A stretch of DNA of 39,484 bases, from the NCBI GenBank assembly GCA_004292695.1, contig RDXV01000028.1:1-39484 (forward strand), in the 5' to 3' direction. Numbering within the stretch: position 1 is the first letter of the stretch; each line of letters begins with the position of its first letter. The notes below the pieces were generated by a model. The model had not been told where the DNA came from. It saw only the letters and a list, made by a program, of their open reading frames with translations, and did no database searches. This stretch comes from Nostocales cyanobacterium. GTDB lineage: Bacteria; Cyanobacteriota; Cyanobacteriia; Cyanobacteriales; Nostocaceae. Of this stretch, positions 35,728 through 39,484 are shown in pieces. The translations under genes and the position numbers were made by a program.

Positions 35728-35752
35728 AGGGAACAGGGAATAGGGAACAGGA
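35728..35752. repeat. Heptamer repeat GGGAACA/GGGAATA
   Basis: About three and a half imperfect 7-bp units, of the same general type as the TTCCCTA repeat at 18311-18338 on the opposite strand. Confidence 0.75.
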
Positions 35753-35922
35753 AGTAAGGTTTACAGAGATTTTTTCTTCAATAACTATGTGCAATTAATT
35801 TTGCCTGGGTACTTATCTAGAATATCCAGAATATTAAACCGCAGAGGACGCAGAGAATGGGAGTTGTTCATAACAATTTAGAAGTGTAAAAATGTAAAGA
35901 ATCAGAAAAAAAGGCATAAAAA

Positions 35923-35955
35923 AGCGGTAAGTAATTTTTATGTGTACTTACCGCT
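35923..35955 (-). terminator. Strong intrinsic terminator of psaK
   Basis: A perfect 11-bp stem AGCGGTAAGTA/TACTTACCGCT (35923-35933 with 35945-35955) and 11-nt loop is followed on the minus strand by TTTTTATGCCTTTTTTT, 40 bp past the psaK stop. Confidence 0.9.
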
Positions 35956-35994
35956 GATACTGGAATCTCTTAAACAGAGATGAGTAAATTTAAT

Positions 35995-36246
35995 TTATAA
36001 ACGACCGATGTTAGTCAGTCCTAAAACAATACCAATACCAATTACATGACCAAAGGCCATAGCACCGATAAATCCTGCTACACTGACGGGTAGTAAAGGC
36101 ATTTGGGGTCCAACTTTGGGTGCTTTACTGGCTAAACTGAGTAAAAGTACCACAGAACTGCTTGCGCTGATAATGATCCCCACTGTAGGACTCCACTCAG
36201 GTGTTGCAGGTACGGATGCTGCTGCTAGTAAAATAGATGATAACAA
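35995..36246 (-). CDS. psaK: Photosystem I reaction centre subunit PsaK
   Basis: This is a small PSI subunit of 83 residues with two membrane helices: WSPTVGIIISASSSVVLLLSL and VAGFIGAMAFGHVIGIGIVLGL. It matches the PsaK pattern of an N-terminal PATPEWSP, a KVGPQMPLLP loop and the C-terminal GHVIGIGIVLGLTNIG. Translation appears to start at TTG 36246: AGGAG lies 8 nt upstream and no in-frame ATG or GTG precedes it within the leader. Several psaK copies are usual in Nostocales; this one diverges from trpF by 126 bp and has its own strong terminator, so it is probably monocistronic. Confidence 0.93.
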   Translation of the reverse strand: MLSSILLAAASVPATPEWSPTVGIIISASSSVVLLLSLASKAPKVGPQMPLLPVSVAGFIGAMAFGHVIGIGIVLGLTNIGRL

Positions 36247-36372
36247 AACGTTTTCTCCTACAATGAAAAATGAATGTAAGCCTACAAAATTATAGAATTA
36301 CGTAGGACAAAGCAAAAGATTTTTCCCCAAATTGTTGTATTTTTGTAATTATTTTTAATTTATTACACTTCA

Positions 36373-37005
36373 ATGCGAGTCAAAATTTGTGGTATCACTC
36401 AACCTCAGCAGTCTTTAGCTATTGCTAATCTCGGTGCAACAGCATTAGGTTTTATCTGTGTATCGAAATCTCCACGCTACGTTACAATTGAGCAGATACA
36501 GGCAGCGATCGCCCCATTACCCCAGGAAATTAATAAAATCGGTGTTTTTGCTAATAGTGATATCAGAGAAATTAGTAAAATAGTTACTACCTCTGGGTTA
36601 ACAGGTGTGCAATTACACGGAGATGAATCACCGGAATTTTGCTCCCAACTACGGCAAAAATTACCCCAGGTGGAAATTATCAAAGCTTTGAGAGTACGTA
36701 GTTTGGAAGATTTACAAACCACCCATGAATATACAAATGTAGCAGATACATTACTACTTGATGCTTACCATCCCCAACAATTGGGAGGAACGGGAAAAAC
36801 CCTAGATTGGCAAATGTTACAAGAATTTAAACCCCCTCTACCTTGGTTTTTAGCAGGAGGACTAACACCAGATAATATTAAAGAAGCACTCAGTAAGTTA
36901 CATCCTGATGGAATTGATCTTTCCAGTGGTGTGGAAAATTCCCCTGGTGATAAAAATTTGGATAAAGTAACTCGATTATTTCAACAGTTGAATTCTCTCA
37001 ATTGA
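36373..37005 (+). CDS. trpF: Phosphoribosylanthranilate isomerase
   Basis: This is the third enzyme of tryptophan synthesis, an Amadori isomerase of the TIM-barrel fold. It has 210 residues, the normal length. Catalytic C7 sits in VKICGIT and the catalytic Asp in [20 protein letters not shown]. Phosphate-binding segments [34 protein letters not shown] and [16 protein letters not shown] are all present. ATG 36373 begins the conserved MRVKICG start. It is monocistronic by position: psaK is divergent upstream and a terminator follows at once. Confidence 0.97.
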   Translation: MRVKICGITQPQQSLAIANLGATALGFICVSKSPRYVTIEQIQAAIAPLPQEINKIGVFANSDIREISKIVTTSGLTGVQLHGDESPEFCSQLRQKLPQVEIIKALRVRSLEDLQTTHEYTNVADTLLLDAYHPQQLGGTGKTLDWQMLQEFKPPLPWFLAGGLTPDNIKEALSKLHPDGIDLSSGVENSPGDKNLDKVTRLFQQLNSLN

Positions 37006-37006
37006 T

Positions 37007-37030
37007 GGGTATTTTCAGGTGACAATACCC
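37007..37030 (+). terminator. Intrinsic terminator of trpF
   Basis: GGGTATT (37007-37013) pairs with AATACCC (37024-37030), followed by GATTTTTTC, directly after the trpF stop codon. Confidence 0.85.
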
Positions 37031-37075
37031 GATTTTTTCAAACATCAAATATGATTTCTTTGATCAGACTGAAAA

Positions 37076-38026
37076 TTAATTCCCAGTTGGTTGATCTTCA
37101 GAAAAATTTTCTAACCACATTTGTAAATCTGCTACCGTCTCTAAATCAAATATCGCTTCCCCTAAATTCTCAATTACTTCGATATCTAAACTTTTAATTC
37201 TTGTCTCTAATTCTCCATCAATTTTACCAAACTTCTTATTAAGTTGACGTAAAATTAGATTCTTTTCTCTTTCAATACCTCTGGTAATACCTGTCTCAAT
37301 TCCTTCTTCCATCCAACTGGTGACAATTTGCATAACTTCCTCCTTTTCTTCCCGAATAAATCCACTTATTTCTGTTTGAAATTGCTTTTCTTCTATTTTA
37401 TTTAACCTTAAATATGTGTCAATAAATCCCGATATTAACTGCATTTTTGCTGGATTCAATTTGAGAGTTACCAACAATCTTAAACATTCTGCTTTTACCT
37501 TTGCTCTCTCTGTTTTTGCTATGTTCATTTTTGACATTAAAGCAGATGCAACAGGATTAGGACGATTTAAAAAATCTCTCCAGTTAAGATGATTTAGTTG
37601 TACTACTTGATAGTTAAATTTTAGCACTTCTAAATCAGGAAAATTAATCTCATATTTATTAGTTGCTATGGTTTTGGGTGATTCATAAGAAAATATCACA
37701 ATTGGATAAATTGGTACATCAAATTTTTCATGTAATCTGGCAAAATAACGAAACATTCTTTGATCAAATTTTGGTCTTGCTCCTGATTCTGCTTCAATGT
37801 GAATTAAAAAATAGGAAGGTTGACCCAGAAATTTGACTTTGGCAATTAAATCTGTTTCATACTTTTCTCCTGCGGTGACATCTGTAAATATTTCCTTATC
37901 TAAAAATGTAATGGAATCTGGATCTATATATTTAACAACTTCTGGAAAAAACAATTCTAGAAATTCTAGAAAAAACGTAGATATTAATTCCTTAAATAAC
38001 CGATCATGATCTATATTTTCTGTCAT
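37076..38026 (-). CDS. Rpn/PD-(D/E)XK nuclease-transposase family protein with DUF4351
   Basis: This 316-residue protein has an N-terminal nuclease-like domain of the Rpn/YhgA family (DHDRLFKELISTFFLEFLELF, KEIFTDVTAGEKYETDLIAKVKF, FLIHIEAES with the ExE pair, and MFRYFARLHEKFDVPIYPIVIFSY). A C-terminal DUF4351 segment (LILRQLNKKFGKIDGELETRIKSLDIEVIENLGEAIFDL) is preceded by an ETGITRGIEREK linker. Family members are very common in cyanobacteria and E. coli Rpn proteins promote recombination; the role here is unknown. It is flanked by trpF (convergent) and the small C4 protein gene (same strand, 67 bp upstream), so co-transcription is possible. Confidence 0.87.
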   Translation of the reverse strand: MTENIDHDRLFKELISTFFLEFLELFFPEVVKYIDPDSITFLDKEIFTDVTAGEKYETDLIAKVKFLGQPSYFLIHIEAESGARPKFDQRMFRYFARLHEKFDVPIYPIVIFSYESPKTIATNKYEINFPDLEVLKFNYQVVQLNHLNWRDFLNRPNPVASALMSKMNIAKTERAKVKAECLRLLVTLKLNPAKMQLISGFIDTYLRLNKIEEKQFQTEISGFIREEKEEVMQIVTSWMEEGIETGITRGIEREKNLILRQLNKKFGKIDGELETRIKSLDIEVIENLGEAIFDLETVADLQMWLENFSEDQPTGN

Positions 38027-38093
38027 ATTCTTTCATATATTTAAAACTAAATTACTTAATTGAAGTATCAGGTGCAATTAAGCACCCAATCTA

Positions 38094-38240
38094 TTAGTAA
38101 TCACTATCAGATACACAAATACCTTTGCATTTTATCCCATTGGTTGCTGTCCGTTGACAATGAGGACAAAGAATTTTATCTTGCTCTTGTGCTTGACTTG
38201 TTTGTTTTTGATCCTTTGTGTTTTCTATTTGTGAAGTCAT
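38094..38240 (-). CDS. Small four-cysteine (zinc-ribbon-like) protein, 48 residues
   Basis: Reading the minus strand from ATG 38240 to TAA 38094 gives a 48-residue protein. Its first half is polar and Gln-rich (MTSQIENTKDQKQTSQ). The second half contains CPHCQRTATNGIKCKGICVS and ends in DSDY, giving a CxxC-x9-CxxxC pattern at C25, C28, C38 and C42 suited to one zinc ion. No strong ribosome site is visible. It is upstream of and co-directional with the Rpn-like gene. The pattern of cysteines, the uninterrupted frame and the sharp polar/cysteine division make it credible as a gene; function is unknown. Confidence 0.65.
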   Translation of the reverse strand: MTSQIENTKDQKQTSQAQEQDKILCPHCQRTATNGIKCKGICVSDSDY

Positions 38241-38389
38241 AACTATTCATCAATCTTTATCTACACAAATTGTAACGTTTTTCTAAAAAATATCCAAAAT
38301 ACACCATTTACCGAAAAATCCCTAACTTCATCACCTCAAAATCACCACAAAATGTTACATCTAATAAGGTTGAGTGAACAGAAATTACC

Positions 38390-39436
38390 GTGAAAGCACA
38401 AGTATTTAGAGGCGTAAATCAATTATCCTACGAAGAAATACCCGTTCCCACACTAGCAGCGGATGAAGTGTTAGTACAAGTGCGGGTAGTGGGTTTGTGT
38501 CAGTCAGATATTAAAAAAATTCGTTATCCGCTCTATGAACCACCGCGTATATTTGGACACGAAACCGCAGGAACAATAGCTGGTGTAGGTGCGGAGGTAG
38601 AAGGGTGGAAAGTAGGACAACGGGTAGCAGTGATGCACCATATACCATGTATGCGTTGTTCCTATTGCCTGAATGATAACTTTTCTATGTGTGATGTTTA
38701 CAAAAATATCTCCACTACCGCAGGTTTTAACGCTAGTGGTGGGGGTTTTGCTGAGTACGTAAAAGTACCAGGTCACATTGTTAAAAATGGTGGTTTGATT
38801 CCCATTCCCGATGATATTAGTTTTGAGGAAGCTAGTTTTGTAGAACCTACTAACTGTTGTTTAAAAGCTGTTAAAAAAGCTCAAATATCTCCAGGACAAA
38901 CGGTGTTAGTTACGGGGGCAGGTCCAATTGGTTTAATGTTTATTATGTTGGTTAAGTATTTTGGTGCAAAGGCGATCGCCACCGATTTACTACCATCAAG
39001 AATTGAAAAAGCCCTAAATGTGGGAGCGGAAGCGGCTTTTGATGCAAGAGATCCTGATTTAGCCGCAAAAATTCAAGGTTTAACAGGGGGTTTAGGTGTT
39101 GATGTCACCTTGTTAGCAGTACCCAGTGATAAAGCATTTTACCAGGCTTTAGACTGTACCCGTAAAGGTGGAAAAATTCTCTTTTTCGCTGAATTTCCCG
39201 ATGAATTAGAAATACCCATCAACCCGAATATTCTTTACCGTCGGGAAATAGACTTAATGGGTAGTTATAGTTCATCCTACCGACTGCAAAACTTATCAGC
39301 GGATATAGTCTTTAATCGCCGCATTGACGTAAAAGCTTTAATTAGTGATCGCTATCCATTACAAGACTTATCAAAAGCCGTAGATCAGGCGATCGCCCCC
39401 ACCCCAGAAACCTATAAAATCCTCATTTATCCATAA
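38390..39436 (+). CDS. Zinc-dependent medium-chain alcohol dehydrogenase family protein
   Basis: This 348-residue MDR oxidoreductase has catalytic zinc residues C37 (GLCQSD) and H57/E58 (FGHETAG). The structural zinc lobe has C87, C90, C93 and C101. The Rossmann motif is VLVTGAGPIGLMFIMLV (about 172-188), followed by ATDLLPSRIEKA, where the Asp suggests NAD(H) rather than NADP(H). It resembles sorbitol/threonine dehydrogenase-type enzymes; the substrate cannot be told. The start is GTG 38390, which begins the conserved MKAQVFRG; no ATG fits. It stands alone at the right edge of the window, followed by a heptamer repeat. Confidence 0.93.
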   Translation: MKAQVFRGVNQLSYEEIPVPTLAADEVLVQVRVVGLCQSDIKKIRYPLYEPPRIFGHETAGTIAGVGAEVEGWKVGQRVAVMHHIPCMRCSYCLNDNFSMCDVYKNISTTAGFNASGGGFAEYVKVPGHIVKNGGLIPIPDDISFEEASFVEPTNCCLKAVKKAQISPGQTVLVTGAGPIGLMFIMLVKYFGAKAIATDLLPSRIEKALNVGAEAAFDARDPDLAAKIQGLTGGLGVDVTLLAVPSDKAFYQALDCTRKGGKILFFAEFPDELEIPINPNILYRREIDLMGSYSSSYRLQNLSADIVFNRRIDVKALISDRYPLQDLSKAVDQAIAPTPETYKILIYP

Positions 39437-39438
39437 AT

Positions 39439-39483
39439 TTAGTCATTAGTCATTAGTCATTAGTCATTAGTCATTAGTCATTG
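39439..39483. repeat. Heptamer tandem repeat TTAGTCA
   Basis: About six perfect 7-bp units (TTAGTCATTAGTCATTAGTC and on) directly follow the dehydrogenase gene and reach the window edge, so the array may continue. Confidence 0.95.
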
Positions 39484-39484
39484 G

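Larger units (their letters stand above)
35566..35994. other. Spacer between site-2 protease and psaK
   Basis: No gene is supported in this 429-bp region. It holds a GGGAACA/GGGAATA heptamer repeat at about 35728-35752, a CGCAGAGGACGCAGAG-type repeat near 35840, and the psaK terminator at 35923-35955. Confidence 0.6.

Overview
The window looks like chromosomal DNA of a filamentous cyanobacterium, probably of the Nostocales. It is AT-rich and carries many GCGATCGC (HIP1) octamers. Its intergenic spacers are full of short heptamer tandem repeats of the kind common in Anabaena/Nostoc relatives. It encodes photosynthesis genes: a PSII D1 variant, PsaK, the chlorophyll E-ring cyclase AcsF and heme oxygenase. 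No rRNA, tRNA, CRISPR array or prophage was seen. The only mobile DNA recognised is a decayed IS630-type transposase fragment.

Left part (1-9645). A minus-strand RTX/LysM protein runs off the left edge. It is followed by a minus-strand operon with the two subunits of a hydantoinase/5-oxoprolinase (HyuA, HyuB) flanking a DUF1445 (D-glutamate-cyclase-like) protein, probably a 5-oxoproline/D-glutamate salvage unit. Next is an unusual soluble protein that joins an N-terminal HTH-like region to a periplasmic-binding-protein fold. A gene-poor stretch then holds the transposase remnant.

Middle part (9646-25276). ProS lies on the minus strand. On the plus strand are a TspO-like membrane protein and an Ap4A-phosphorylase-like enzyme, then a ten-kilobase co-directional chemosensory locus: CheW, CheR-TPR, MCP, second CheW, CheA-REC, CheB and a response regulator. 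Component by component it matches the Wsp surface-sensing system. The terminal output protein, however, has a WspR-like receiver fused to a class III adenylyl-cyclase domain and TPR instead of GGDEF. I consider this predicted Wsp-to-cAMP pathway the most interesting system here. A cysteine-desulfurase-like PLP enzyme follows.

Right part (25277-39484). A low-oxygen photosynthesis neighbourhood contains a 'rogue/sentinel' D1 lacking several Mn-cluster ligands, RecN, an FHA-kinase with a defective catalytic motif (HRN), AcsF, and divergently a heme oxygenase and the oxygen-independent HemN. The acsF/ho divergent spacer carries a near-perfect 18-bp palindrome and a structured leader. Beyond it come a small GlsB/YeaQ-type membrane protein, a site-2 protease with CBS domains, psaK, trpF, an Rpn/DUF4351 nuclease-like protein, an overlooked 48-residue four-cysteine protein, and a zinc alcohol dehydrogenase, ending in a heptamer repeat.
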